Shown here in pieces: positions 16,935-25,988 of a stretch of DNA of 64,000 nt. Position 1 is the stretch's first letter; every line of letters starts with the position of its first letter. The notes beneath the pieces were generated by a model that did no database searches, was not told the origin of the DNA, and was given only the letters and a program-made list of their open reading frames with translations. Both the position numbers and the translations under genes were made by a program. The stretch is from an uncultured Candidatus Melainabacteria bacterium (GTDB lineage: Bacteria > Cyanobacteriota > Vampirovibrionia > Gastranaerophilales > Gastranaerophilaceae), in NCBI GenBank assembly GCA_947364235.1, contig CANARY010000005.1, positions 144,689-208,688 of the forward strand, written 5' to 3'.

Positions 16935-16958
16935 TATACAAAATATAGGAAAGTTTAT

Positions 16959-17342
16959 ATGAAAAAATTTTTATCATTTTTATTCTTACTAACAGTTATT
17001 CTTTTTAGTGCCAATCAAGCAAATTCAATGTCTTATGAAGAAGCATCTAACGATTCTAAGCCTATGGCGCTTCTTATTTACGCTTCTTGGGCTGATGATA
17101 TAGATAAAGTTAAACAAACTTTTGATACTCTTGCTCAAAGATACGATAAAAAATACAACTTTGTTACTTTAGACATTGCTTCAAGTGATACAAAAGTTTT
17201 TAACAAAAAATACCACATCTATCCAAACCTTCCTTATGTTCTTCTATTCAAAGACAGAGGTAAAATTTCAAGATACTTGCAAAAAGATTGTGCTATAGAT
17301 AATTCTTGCTTTGCACAAAAGCTAGATATGTTTTCCAATTAA
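16959..17342 (+). CDS. Exported thioredoxin-fold protein lacking the CxxC motif
   Basis: A 127-residue protein. The ATG at 16959 is chosen because it has an AGGAAAG Shine-Dalgarno and begins a signal peptide (FLSFLFLLTVILFSANQANS, cleavage near residue 21); the open frame extends further upstream but through the terminator. The mature part has thioredoxin-like order: MALLIYASWADDIDK, YDKKYNFVTLDI, the cis-Pro-like NLPYVLLFKDRGKI. Where thioredoxins have WCxxC it has WADDID, so dithiol redox chemistry is not expected; two cysteines near the C-terminus (DCAIDNSC) could form a disulfide. Function unknown. Confidence 0.8.
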   Translation: MKKFLSFLFLLTVILFSANQANSMSYEEASNDSKPMALLIYASWADDIDKVKQTFDTLAQRYDKKYNFVTLDIASSDTKVFNKKYHIYPNLPYVLLFKDRGKISRYLQKDCAIDNSCFAQKLDMFSN

Positions 17343-17458
17343 TTTGTAAACTTTTGTAAATATTATCTTAAAACATGAAATCCGTCTGGAGAAAAATACT
17401 TTATATGTATATACAAATGTTATACACATGAGATGATATTTAGAAAGGACGGTAATAT

Positions 17459-17620
17459 ATGGGACCAAATGTGGACGGAGCACATAGCACAAATTCGGTT
17501 AAGCCTTTTTGGATGCAGCAACAGGATAATACTCCAAAAGAAACTCAAACAGATAAGTTAAAAAAAGGCAATGTATGGGACTATGCGGCTTCAATGCAAG
17601 CAGGAGCTTTTCAGGGCTAG
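17459..17620 (+). CDS. Small protein of 53 residues, function unknown
   Basis: ATG at 17459 follows a GAAAGGAC Shine-Dalgarno and the frame ends TAG at 17618-17620, with a strong terminator 24 bases later. The product starts MGPNVDGAHSTNSVKPFW and ends NVWDYAASMQAGAFQG: soluble, polar, with two Trp and no cysteine. A dedicated ribosome site and terminator make it a likely real gene. It lies upstream of the GH13 operon on the other strand. No family recognised. Confidence 0.72.
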   Translation: MGPNVDGAHSTNSVKPFWMQQQDNTPKETQTDKLKKGNVWDYAASMQAGAFQG

Positions 17621-17643
17621 TTAACTAGCTTATACAAAAATTT

Positions 17644-17672
17644 GAGACCGGTAATAAACCGGTCTCTTTTTT
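17644..17672 (+). terminator. Terminator after the 53-residue gene
   Basis: GAGACCGG (17644-17651) pairs with CCGGTCTC (17659-17666), loop TAATAAA, then six T. On the other strand A-rich sequence precedes it, and it could also stop the converging GH13 operon. Confidence 0.9.
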
Positions 17673-17697
17673 CGCATATATTTAATGTTTGCTTTGT

Positions 17698-19455
17698 TTA
17701 GTCATTAACTTTTTGTTTGAATACATGATCTTTTCTGTCTTGTTCAATATTTGGTGTATCAATTTCAAACACATAAGCATCAGCTGGAGCTAAGTTAACC
17801 TTTAGTTCATTTGCTTCAACTTGAAATTCACTTACATCACCATATTCAGGAACCATATTTACAAGTTTTTGGTCTTCTTTTAATCCAGGAATTTCAATAA
17901 TACCAGTCACGTTTCTGTTAGGGTTTTTATTTGCTACAACCAAGATTGTTTTTCCATTATTATGTCTTGCATAAGTAATTATCTGGTCATATTTGTCTTC
18001 GCGTTTTTCAAGTTCAATAAAACTGCTGTTTTTATCTGCAAGAACATCCAGATTTTCACTTCTCATTTTGAGAACCCCTTTCATAACCCTTTCTATATCA
18101 GGAGAATCTCCTCCCGGCTGTCTTGAAAGGTTAAATAATGCAAGACGGTATCTGTGTTCATTCATTAATGTTTTACCAGTATAAGTTTCAATATTATCTG
18201 TGTCTCTGTATTTGTAATCATAATAATCACCTGTTTGGAAACCATCAATAAAATACGGGTTACACATTGGTATAGTTGATTGAAGAACAGTTGTGAGTTT
18301 ACAGAAATTTTCTCCGCCGTGAATCATTGAAGAGCTGTCATCATGTGTCAAGAATGAACCAATAACGCTTTTTCCGGCAGGAAGTCTATATGACATATCT
18401 AGATTTGATTTTACATAATCATTAAATTCTGTACAGTTTCTCCAATCATGAAAAATATGATATTGTCCATAGTATTCATCAAAACCAGCTTTTAACAAAT
18501 CTTCCGGTCTGTCATAAGGCATATTAATCATTGGAGAAGCGCATTCGTAAGTATAGCTTTCTGCAAGCCATGCAAATTCAGGGTCTCTGTCATGAGAATA
18601 TTTAATCAAAATATCCCAGAATTCAGGCGGTTTCGCTCTTGCTACGTCAGCTCTTATACCGTCTAATCCTAAATCTATACAAGCATCTACATACTGTTTA
18701 TGCATTTCTAAAAGTTTTGGGTTTAAAGTTCTTTGAGCTTCATCTGCCCAAGGTTCAAACATTCTGATATCAGCCCAGCCTTGAGGAGTTTTATCTTCAC
18801 CGTTCCTGCCATAAGCCATTAAATCCGGCTCAGCTTCAAACATATCAACAGAAGCACAGCTTGGAAGGTCAAGCATAACTCTTATACCGCGTCTATGACA
18901 TTCATCAATAAAAGCTTTGAACTGCTCATTAGGGCTCCTTGGATCGTCTTTTTCAATAATCATTGGGTCAATCGCAAGGTCGCCTTCATCTGTTACATAT
19001 CTTGCAGGAGAATAAAGAGAACCCGCAGTTCCCATAGCATTCTTTTTGCCGGTCGGATGAATTGGAAGTATATGAAGAGTGTTTATACCATCTTCTTTAA
19101 GCTCATCTAACCTTGAAATTGCACTTAAAAATGTTCCAACTTTTTCTCCGGTTGATAAAGTAACTTTATCATCACCGTTTAAATCCTGCGCTGTAAATGT
19201 TCTTGGAACAATTGCCATCATAACAGACTCATTATTTCTAATCATTGAACGCAAATTATTTTTATAAGGTTCTGTTTTTACAGAGCTTAAGTCAACTTTT
19301 TTTACCGCAGCTGCGTTCATCAAAGCTAAATTATCAAGATATTTTGACGATACATCTGTATCAGCTGCTTGATTGATTTCAGGTTTTGTTTGAGGAGCTT
19401 GCACTGCTGCATCAGCTCTAAAGTTAATAGGCATAATTTTAGTTATTTGCATCAT
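17698..19455 (-). CDS. GH13 alpha-amylase-family enzyme with N-terminal NFRA tag
   Basis: A 585-residue cytoplasmic glycoside hydrolase/transglycosidase of the alpha-amylase clan. The barrel begins near residue 75; nucleophile D270 (LDGIRADVARAK), acid/base E299 (WLAESYTY) and transition-state D372 (GSFLTHDDSS) are visible. Region I, normally DxxxNH, reads LDLPSCASVD, so the usual Asn-His pair is missing. The N-terminus (KIMPINFRADAA) carries the tag motif, followed by a Pro/Ala-rich linker; DLNGDDKVT at 91-99 looks like a calcium-binding loop. No signal peptide. It is the last gene of a three-gene operon and overlaps the preceding 852-residue gene by 17 bases. Substrate is probably a glycogen-type glucan (inference). 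Confidence 0.85.
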   Translation of the reverse strand: MMQITKIMPINFRADAAVQAPQTKPEINQAADTDVSSKYLDNLALMNAAAVKKVDLSSVKTEPYKNNLRSMIRNNESVMMAIVPRTFTAQDLNGDDKVTLSTGEKVGTFLSAISRLDELKEDGINTLHILPIHPTGKKNAMGTAGSLYSPARYVTDEGDLAIDPMIIEKDDPRSPNEQFKAFIDECHRRGIRVMLDLPSCASVDMFEAEPDLMAYGRNGEDKTPQGWADIRMFEPWADEAQRTLNPKLLEMHKQYVDACIDLGLDGIRADVARAKPPEFWDILIKYSHDRDPEFAWLAESYTYECASPMINMPYDRPEDLLKAGFDEYYGQYHIFHDWRNCTEFNDYVKSNLDMSYRLPAGKSVIGSFLTHDDSSSMIHGGENFCKLTTVLQSTIPMCNPYFIDGFQTGDYYDYKYRDTDNIETYTGKTLMNEHRYRLALFNLSRQPGGDSPDIERVMKGVLKMRSENLDVLADKNSSFIELEKREDKYDQIITYARHNNGKTILVVANKNPNRNVTGIIEIPGLKEDQKLVNMVPEYGDVSEFQVEANELKVNLAPADAYVFEIDTPNIEQDRKDHVFKQKVND

Positions 19456-21997
19456 CGCTCACCTGCTTCTGTAAATTATGTGGATTTCTTATCTTACCAA
19501 ATGTAAACTGTGCTAAAATAGCAGCGCCAAAGACTGTTCCGCCAATTGCAGAAGCTATTCTAAACCATTTTTGTTTTCCATATTGTCTTTCTGCCGCGTT
19601 TTTTACTAAATCAACAGAATTTTGTGCAACAAGATTGAATTTAGCCATTCTGGTTTTAGAAGATTTTGTATAGTTTTCAAGAACACCAGTATCCAAAATA
19701 TGCTGAGGTTTTGTAAAGTCAATATTGTTGTTACCCATAATATCTTTAAATCTCTGGATATATTTTTGTAATCTTCCTGAGACATCACCGGATGCAACAT
19801 ATTGTGAAATACCAAGCCCGTTTTTTGTACCTTTTTGCAATTCTTGAGACCAGATAGTATTCATCATGTCTTTATAGAAAGTAGGATTGTTTATAGTATT
19901 AAGCTTCATTGTATGCTCAGAAGATGTTCCGCTTAATAAAGCTTCTTTACCAGCTTTAAGAATTGCCTGCTCATATTCACCTTGAGGCATAGGGCGTTTA
20001 TAAATATCAAACAAATGAAGAACTCTGTTAAATGAATTTTTAGCACCTTGATATCTTTCAATAATTCTTGAAATTTCAAGATTTTTAGAAGAGCCGACAC
20101 CTTTTGCGTTATGCTTAGCATAGTCAAGACGTTTTGCTTCACTCTCGCTCCAGTAATTAAATCCGGCAAATTTGTCTTTTTTTATACCATCAAGAATATC
20201 AAACAAATCTTGTTTTGACTCAACTGAATTAGAAAGTGTTGATACATCTTCTTTTACCAGCCTATCAACAGTATTTTTAAATCTGCCGATAGAATTCAAG
20301 CGTTTTGCAGTGTTATTATAGTTGTTTTCAATACCGGAAATTAAATCTTTTAAATGCGAAGCTTCAGCATCTTTACCATTTAAGCTTACTTCCATCTCAG
20401 ATATAACTTTTGTAAGCTTCTCAACAGCTTTCTGATATTTTGCATCATCTTTTACAAGCTCTGTAAGTTTTTTATCAAAAATTTCTTTTGCATACTTATC
20501 AGAACGTCTCATTTCGTTTAAGTCTTTGTATTTAATACCGAGAACATCAAACAATGTTTGTTCAAACTTGCCGTAAGAACGAGCAAGTACAGTTTCAGGA
20601 GCATACTCAACTTTGAATGATTTACATTTATCAAGAGTTTTTTGATTTGCTTTAAATTCTCCAAGTACTTTGGCAAAGTCAACAACATCTTTAATACTGT
20701 TTTCGTTTACAAAACGTGATTCAGATGATTGAATATTTTTTGAAATGTTTTCTAAAACTTCATTCTGATAAGCTCTCAATGCAGATTTCGGCATATTTGT
20801 TTCACTAGCCATCTTACGTTCAAATAGATTTCTAAGCTCACCTTTGATATTAAGAAGCTGCTCTTCTGTTATTTCTTTAGAACCTGCACTATCAAGAATT
20901 TCTTTGATTTCTGCAGAAGTCGGAACAAACACTTTTTCTAATATAGCTTTATTTCTTGAAGGCAAATTCTTTTTAATAGAATTGACAATCTCATCAGCAG
21001 TTTTATCTTGAATTAAGAAAGATTTTTCACCATTTTTTCCTATCTTAAAGATATTTGTTAAATCATTTCTTATACCTTCAGAAGCAATTGAGTCCATATC
21101 TTTTGTTAAAAGCTTCATAAGATTATCAAACTCTGCTGCAGGAAGCTCTTTTCCATTATAATTAGAAAGAATTTTTTCAACATCCTTACTTAGTTTATTC
21201 GAAGGAATAGATGCAGCATCTTCACTCATCTTTTCTGTAAGGTGAAGCATTTTTGTAATCGTTGCATTATAGCCGGCATTTCTTGATTTTTCGAGAGCAG
21301 GAGCAATAACTTTTTCCAAACCTCCGCAAATCAAAGCTGACATAACCGGCACAACAGCCGCAGTCATCATCCAAAGAGTATTATTCTGGATTGCGATTTT
21401 TCTCATTTGCTCTTTTACAACATCGTTACGATTTTTAATTCCTCTTGGAATTCCCAGCCTATCGCCAATAATATCTAAATCTTCACCAGGATAATCTTTT
21501 TGATACATATCAAATGGTATGTAGTTTGGATCTTGAAGAACAGCTTTTTTTCTTCCTTGATCATCAACATATTCTTTACCAATATCAAATCCATGAACCA
21601 GTCTTGATGGAGTATTAATTGCAAGCATCGGATAAAGTGACATAGAAGCCAAGAAAGCACCTAAGCCGGCATACTCCATAATACGAACCATAGGATTTTT
21701 TGTTCTTGCAGCCAGCACTGTTGCAATACCTATACCGCCAAGCTTAAGCCCTGCATCATTAAGCCTTCCAAGCTGGTGGTCATTAGCATTACCATCAAAA
21801 CCGTCTTTTATAGCTTTAAAATCATAAGCAATATCTTTCAAAAAATACTTAGGAGCAGTCAGCAAAGAATCATGAACAAGATGCCCTTCCGGAGGAAGCG
21901 GTCTAACATAACCTTCAGTTTTTACTGCTCCTTTTGCATCTTTATAAGGAACATGAGACTTAGTATTATCAATATTTGAAACAGGATTTATCGCCAT
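19439..21997 (-). CDS. Large membrane-associated protein of unknown function
   Basis: An 852-residue protein, no family recognised. Hydrophobic segments occur near the N-terminus (LGGIGIATVLAA, YAGLGAFLASMSLYPMLAI), near residue 215 (LWMMTAAVVPVMSALICGG) and at the C-terminus (IGGTVFGAAILAQFTFG). Between about 240 and 800 is a long, charged, helical, coiled-coil-prone region, so the picture is a membrane-anchored scaffold. It lies one base after the 362-residue membrane gene (TAGTATG) and overlaps the GH13 gene, so all three are co-translated. The start MAINPVSNI is compatible with the N-terminal style of neighbouring tagged proteins but lacks the Phe-x-Gly element. Confidence 0.8.
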   Translation of the reverse strand: MAINPVSNIDNTKSHVPYKDAKGAVKTEGYVRPLPPEGHLVHDSLLTAPKYFLKDIAYDFKAIKDGFDGNANDHQLGRLNDAGLKLGGIGIATVLAARTKNPMVRIMEYAGLGAFLASMSLYPMLAINTPSRLVHGFDIGKEYVDDQGRKKAVLQDPNYIPFDMYQKDYPGEDLDIIGDRLGIPRGIKNRNDVVKEQMRKIAIQNNTLWMMTAAVVPVMSALICGGLEKVIAPALEKSRNAGYNATITKMLHLTEKMSEDAASIPSNKLSKDVEKILSNYNGKELPAAEFDNLMKLLTKDMDSIASEGIRNDLTNIFKIGKNGEKSFLIQDKTADEIVNSIKKNLPSRNKAILEKVFVPTSAEIKEILDSAGSKEITEEQLLNIKGELRNLFERKMASETNMPKSALRAYQNEVLENISKNIQSSESRFVNENSIKDVVDFAKVLGEFKANQKTLDKCKSFKVEYAPETVLARSYGKFEQTLFDVLGIKYKDLNEMRRSDKYAKEIFDKKLTELVKDDAKYQKAVEKLTKVISEMEVSLNGKDAEASHLKDLISGIENNYNNTAKRLNSIGRFKNTVDRLVKEDVSTLSNSVESKQDLFDILDGIKKDKFAGFNYWSESEAKRLDYAKHNAKGVGSSKNLEISRIIERYQGAKNSFNRVLHLFDIYKRPMPQGEYEQAILKAGKEALLSGTSSEHTMKLNTINNPTFYKDMMNTIWSQELQKGTKNGLGISQYVASGDVSGRLQKYIQRFKDIMGNNNIDFTKPQHILDTGVLENYTKSSKTRMAKFNLVAQNSVDLVKNAAERQYGKQKWFRIASAIGGTVFGAAILAQFTFGKIRNPHNLQKQVSDDANN

Positions 21998-21998
21998 A

Positions 21999-23087
21999 CT
22001 AAATCACCGTACTTTCTTTTGATTTGTCCATAATATCTTTATTTGCTAATTTACCCATATGTCTCGCTTTATAAATTACATTTGCCACTCCGCCCGCAGT
22101 AAGAGCCATTGTAAAAAGAAGCCATCCTTTTCCAGCATGCTTCATAAAACCTTTTTTGCCGGCTTCACCTGTCCAAAGAGTTTTTGAAGCCCCTGCAAAA
22201 GATTTTCCAAATGCTTTTGAAATTTCTACAAAATTTTCACCTGCATTCTTCATACGGCTGCCTAATTTAGTAAAAATACCTTCTCCCGGCTTTGCAATGT
22301 GGCGTTTTCTGCCTGCAACCGCATCAAAGAAACGACTCCAATCATTTTGAACAGCAAGTCCTACACCGACTCCAGCCCAAGCATAAGAAGCAAGACTCTT
22401 CGCAGTTTTTGCAGTAGAAATTACGCTTTGGATTATCGGGGTAGTTTCTGTTACAGAATCGTTTAGATTTTCACCCAGACCAATTTTCTTAGCAATATTG
22501 TCGTAATATTTTATACCAATATCTTTTTGAATAATATCTTTTCTAAAAAACTCTCTGCTGTCGTAAATTTTTCTCTGCTGAATCTGAGGTTCTATATTTG
22601 CAGCTTCACCTGCTTCTTTAGGAAGAGGATAATAAACATGCTCTATCGGAAGTTCTATATCAACACCTGTTCCCCAATGGACAGGGCGTGTAACAAGGTC
22701 ATTTGCAAGAGTTTTGAACACACCGTACAAAACAACTCCAAGAGCCATCTTATTTCCGTTTAAGTTTGCTATTTTTTGAGATTTTGGACTCAAATCTTTC
22801 AGCATATTAAATAAACCCATAAACATTGCACTGCCTAAAAGATAAGGCACAATTCCCATAGAAAGAAATTCATAGAAATCTGAGTTTACATCTCCTCTAA
22901 AACCTTTAACAGGATACTGCAAAAAAGCGTTAGTAGTTTTCTGGAACTTTTGGTTCATTCTTGTTCCGAGCGTATTCGGTAAAATACGTGATTCTACTTC
23001 GCCGACAGATTTTGAAGCCTCATCTTTCTTGTCAGCTTTTTTACCGAACGCAACTTTATTGTCTGCTAATCTTACCGCTTTAATCAT
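21999..23087 (-). CDS. Membrane protein of unknown function with N-terminal VAFGKK tag
   Basis: A 362-residue protein, first gene of the GH13 operon. A short basic N-terminal region contains KVAFGKKAD, fitting the shared tag motif. Predicted membrane segments include FLSMGIVPYLLGSAMFMGLF, MALGVVLYGVFKTLA, SLASYAWAGVGVGLAV and GWLLFTMALTAGGVANVIY. No Sec signal peptide and no enzyme motif are visible. The Gly/Ala-rich helices resemble those of the 226-residue protein at 40240. A 25-base element shared with the other GH13 operon is 44 bases before the start codon. Confidence 0.78.
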   Translation of the reverse strand: MIKAVRLADNKVAFGKKADKKDEASKSVGEVESRILPNTLGTRMNQKFQKTTNAFLQYPVKGFRGDVNSDFYEFLSMGIVPYLLGSAMFMGLFNMLKDLSPKSQKIANLNGNKMALGVVLYGVFKTLANDLVTRPVHWGTGVDIELPIEHVYYPLPKEAGEAANIEPQIQQRKIYDSREFFRKDIIQKDIGIKYYDNIAKKIGLGENLNDSVTETTPIIQSVISTAKTAKSLASYAWAGVGVGLAVQNDWSRFFDAVAGRKRHIAKPGEGIFTKLGSRMKNAGENFVEISKAFGKSFAGASKTLWTGEAGKKGFMKHAGKGWLLFTMALTAGGVANVIYKARHMGKLANKDIMDKSKESTVI

Positions 23088-23131
23088 ACAAACCCCATCT
23101 GGTATCTATATATAAAAAGTCCCTAAAAAAC

Positions 23132-23156
23132 TTATTTTTGCTATTTATAAAGCATG
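23132..23156 (-). promoter_or_regulatory. Element CATGC-N5-AAATAGCAAAAATAA upstream of the first GH13 operon
   Basis: Minus strand: CATGC, TTTAT, then AAATAGCAAAAATAA; it ends 44 bases before the start codon. The same arrangement is at 36809 before the second GH13 operon, also preceded at 13-14 bases by TTGTAA. The position relative to the gene suggests a core promoter or operator. Confidence 0.6.
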
Positions 23157-23235
23157 AACTTTACATATTGTTACAATGTTTTAGAAATATAAAACACACA
23201 CAATTAACTTACCAAAAACAAAAAAAATATTCAAT

Positions 23236-23262
23236 AAAAAAGGACTTATAAAGTCCTTTTTT
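23236..23262 (-). terminator. Terminator after ferritin
   Basis: AAAAAAGGACTT and AAGTCCTTTTTT form a 12-bp stem with a 3-base loop three bases after the ferritin stop. Confidence 0.8.
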
Positions 23263-23265
23263 AGA

Positions 23266-23754
23266 TTAAGCTCTTTCACTTAACTCTTTGTCCATAAGAT
23301 AAAGAGCAACTTTATCATCTCCAAATAGTTCTAAGCGTTTGATGATGTTTTTGATATTTTGTTCTTCTTCAATTTGTTCATTTATAAACCAGTCAATAAA
23401 AGAAAGAGTTGTTCTGTCGCATTCTTCCTCTGCAGCTTTTGCAACTTTCATTACAGATTCTGTTATGCATTTTTCATGCTCATAAATTTTATTAAAAACA
23501 GAAATTATTCCTTGAAATTCAAACTCTGGCGTTTTAATCTGTTTCAAAGTAACAAAGCTGTTTCTTTCTATCAAATAATCAAATAGCTTAAGTCCGTGTT
23601 CTACTTCTTCTTTCGCTTGAAGCTTGAGCCATGAAGAAAATCCGAAAAGTCCCAGCTCTTTCATATAAGCAGACATTGAAAGATATAAATAACCGGAATA
23701 AAACTCTTTATTAATCTGTTCATTCAGTATTTCATTAATTTTTTCACTAATCAT
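23266..23754 (-). CDS. ftnA: Ferritin (bacterial, non-haem)
   Basis: A 162-residue four-helix ferritin that oxidises Fe(II) and stores iron in a 24-mer shell. Ferroxidase ligands are in place: E at NKEFYSGYLYLSMSAYM (helix A), EEVEHG (helix B) and ITESVMKVAKAAEEE...INEQIEEEQN (helices C/D). The start overlaps the end of the upstream superoxide reductase gene by 8 bases, linking iron storage with superoxide removal in one transcript, common in anaerobes exposed to oxygen. Ferritin-like family call is certain; the subtype name is by similarity of pattern only. Confidence 0.93.
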   Translation of the reverse strand: MISEKINEILNEQINKEFYSGYLYLSMSAYMKELGLFGFSSWLKLQAKEEVEHGLKLFDYLIERNSFVTLKQIKTPEFEFQGIISVFNKIYEHEKCITESVMKVAKAAEEECDRTTLSFIDWFINEQIEEEQNIKNIIKRLELFGDDKVALYLMDKELSERA

Positions 23755-24139
23755 TTTTATTCTCCCCCCAAAGTCCGTGTATATTACAGAACTCTATTGC
23801 ATCAATTTCTTCCGGCATGCAGGTAATATTAAACTCTGCAATTTCATTAGGATTGAGATATTTTAAATGAAGCTCTGATTTATCTTTCTTATAAATCTCT
23901 ATAAACTGAATATAATGCTCAGGAATCATCGGATGACTTTTAACCTGTACATATCTTTCACTTTCCCTAAACTCAACAACCGGTGCGTGCTTTTCGCCTG
24001 TTTCGGATTTATCATGCTGAATAGTTTGCAATTTCATCGGCTCTCCGCAGCAAACAAGCTCGCCTGCACCTGATAAAATAACCTGCACAAGATTTCCGCA
24101 AATATTGCATTTATACAACTGTAATTTTTCTGTAGACAT
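23747..24139 (-). CDS. dfx: Desulfoferrodoxin-type superoxide reductase (2Fe)
   Basis: A 130-residue superoxide reductase that converts superoxide to hydrogen peroxide without making oxygen. The N-terminal desulforedoxin-like iron site is CNICG...CCGEPM (four Cys), and the catalytic iron site ligands are H in GEKHAPVVEF, two H in KSHPMIPEHYIQF, and C/H in FCNIHGLW. Having both sites makes it the class I enzyme. The ATG at 24139-24137 is chosen for its GGAGGTGG Shine-Dalgarno; the open frame extends 20 codons further upstream without support. It is co-transcribed with ferritin. Confidence 0.94.
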   Translation of the reverse strand: MSTEKLQLYKCNICGNLVQVILSGAGELVCCGEPMKLQTIQHDKSETGEKHAPVVEFRESERYVQVKSHPMIPEHYIQFIEIYKKDKSELHLKYLNPNEIAEFNITCMPEEIDAIEFCNIHGLWGENKND

Positions 24140-24219
24140 TATCCACCTCCAACTTAATTTTATCGGGTTAAATATTATTCTCATTGCCGAAGCAGGCAAT
24201 TTATGGTACTATTTTGGAT

Positions 24220-24957
24220 ATGGATAATTTTTTTGCAGCAAATAATACACAGGAAACAAACTCTCTTAATTCGCAGTATGACAATCTAAAAGATAACTAC
24301 GAAAAGATATTTATTGAAGCCGCAGAAAGCATTAGACGCGAAGTTAACAAGTTCAAGCCGGAAAATCCTTGTGAAAAATGTCAAATTAAGGACTGTAAAA
24401 TTGAAACAAAAGATGTTTTTGCACCTTATCCAATGAATTGCGAATACAGAGACTGGCAGCTTAAAATATTGACTTTCCTCTCCGGAGATTACAGACAAAA
24501 ACTTAAAGCTGCTTACAAAGCAATCATGGACAAAAAAAACGAATACTCCTGCTCAAGATGCGCAGCCTGCTGTCAGCTTGCAACAAGTGAATACTCTTAT
24601 CAGCAGTTAAAACAAAGAGCTATGCGAGGTGATAAATTCGCTAGTGATTTTGTTTCAGTTTTTGTTCCTTACGAAAATGAAGATGAAGCTAAAAAAGCAA
24701 ATCCTGAATATTTTGAACTTCTGAACGAACTTGTTGAAGATAAAGTTTATTATTATTACTGTCCAAAAATGAAAGACAATCTATGTACAGATTATGAAAA
24801 CAGACCTGATATCTGCAAAGATTTTCCGCATAATCCGCTTAAGCTTTTGCCTTCTTCATGCTCTTTTAACAGCTGGAAAAATGAGATTACCCATGATGCA
24901 ATGCTTTTAAAAGCAAAAGTAGATATTATAGATTTTTATAAGGATAAATTACAATAA
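24220..24957 (+). CDS. YkgJ-family zinc/iron-chelating cysteine-cluster protein
   Basis: A 245-residue protein with the CxxCxxCC-type cluster CSRCAACCQL in the middle and further cysteines in YYCPKMKDNLC and NRPDICKDFPHNP, which together form the YkgJ (UPF0153) metal site. An extra N-terminal cluster, CEKCQIKDCKIE, is not part of the minimal domain. The cluster chemistry and substrate are unknown for the family. The ATG at 24220 is preferred over an upstream TTG at 24184 because the latter lacks a Shine-Dalgarno, but neither is strong. It heads a tight plus-strand run; its TAA overlaps the rlmN ATG (TAATG). Confidence 0.82.
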   Translation: MDNFFAANNTQETNSLNSQYDNLKDNYEKIFIEAAESIRREVNKFKPENPCEKCQIKDCKIETKDVFAPYPMNCEYRDWQLKILTFLSGDYRQKLKAAYKAIMDKKNEYSCSRCAACCQLATSEYSYQQLKQRAMRGDKFASDFVSVFVPYENEDEAKKANPEYFELLNELVEDKVYYYYCPKMKDNLCTDYENRPDICKDFPHNPLKLLPSSCSFNSWKNEITHDAMLLKAKVDIIDFYKDKLQ

Positions 24958-25988
24958 TGATTTTAGCCGGAATGACTTTGGGAGAATTGGAAGATTTAAT
25001 GAACAAGCTTGGAGCAACAAAATTTCGCGCCAAACAAGTTCATAATTGGATTTACGCAAAATCAGTTTCAACAATTGACGAGATGACAAATCTTTCCAAA
25101 GATTTTCGTGAACAATTGAAAGAAACAGCAAGTGTTACCGAAACAAAAGTAAAAATAAAACAAGTCAGTAAAGATGGAACGATTAAGTATTTAGTCGAAT
25201 TTCCTGACGGAGAATGTGTAGAAACGGTTCTCATGCGCTTCGATAACCGAGCAAACTTGACAGCTTGCGTTAGTTCGCAGGTCGGGTGTGCTGTAAACTG
25301 TTCTTTTTGCGCAACAGGAAAAGGCGGTTTTAAAAGAAACTTAACTTATCAAGAAATCATAGAACAAGTCTTAACAATTCAGCGCGATACAGGGCTTAAG
25401 GTTACTAATATCGTGTTTATGGGACAGGGCGAACCGCTTTTAAATCTTGACAACGTATTAAAAGCACTGGATATTTTTAACAATGATTTTCAAATCGGAG
25501 CAAGAAGGATTACCATCTCTACGAGCGGTATTATTCCTGGTATTAATAAGCTATCAGAGTTAGAACTTCAATCAACTCTGGCAATTTCGCTTCATGCTCC
25601 AAATCATGATTTAAGGCGCGAACTAATGCCGATTGAAAACAGGTATCCGATTAATGAGTTAAAAAAATCGCTCAAAAACTACATCGATAAAACAGGGCGC
25701 AGAATTACAATTGAGTATATTTTAATCCACGGTTTTAACGATAACCCTGCTGTTGCAAAAGAGCTTGCGAATCTATTAAAAGATTTAAAATGCAATATAA
25801 ACTTAATCCCATATAATTCTGTTATTGAAAATGATTATAAGAAACCTTCAAGCAATGATATTATGAAATTTAAGTATCTCCTTGAGCATTCAGGGAAAAA
25901 AGTTACCGTAAGGCTTGAGCGCGGAGCTGATATTGATGCGGCTTGCGGTCAATTACGCGGCAGGGAAAGGGCGCAAAAGGGTGAATAA
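24957..25988 (+). CDS. rlmN: 23S rRNA (adenine-2503-C2)-methyltransferase RlmN
   Basis: A 343-residue radical-SAM enzyme that methylates A2503 of 23S rRNA and A37 of some tRNAs. The radical-SAM cysteines are CAVNCSFCATG, followed by FMGQGEPLLN and ISTSGIIPGI; the C-terminal reactive-cysteine region reads DIDAACGQLRG. Length is standard. It overlaps the YkgJ-like gene by one base and the GTG of the maf gene lies inside its last codons. Confidence 0.95.
   Translation: MILAGMTLGELEDLMNKLGATKFRAKQVHNWIYAKSVSTIDEMTNLSKDFREQLKETASVTETKVKIKQVSKDGTIKYLVEFPDGECVETVLMRFDNRANLTACVSSQVGCAVNCSFCATGKGGFKRNLTYQEIIEQVLTIQRDTGLKVTNIVFMGQGEPLLNLDNVLKALDIFNNDFQIGARRITISTSGIIPGINKLSELELQSTLAISLHAPNHDLRRELMPIENRYPINELKKSLKNYIDKTGRRITIEYILIHGFNDNPAVAKELANLLKDLKCNINLIPYNSVIENDYKKPSSNDIMKFKYLLEHSGKKVTVRLERGADIDAACGQLRGRERAQKGE

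Noticed and set aside
16830..16958. Open frame extending the thioredoxin-like gene upstream
   Set aside because: It runs through the fabI coding end and the terminator hairpin; the signal peptide and Shine-Dalgarno fix the start at 16959.
24155..24170. CCCGATAA before the superoxide reductase gene as a sigma-28 site
   Set aside because: No TAAA at the required 15-base spacing upstream and only a partial match at the -10.
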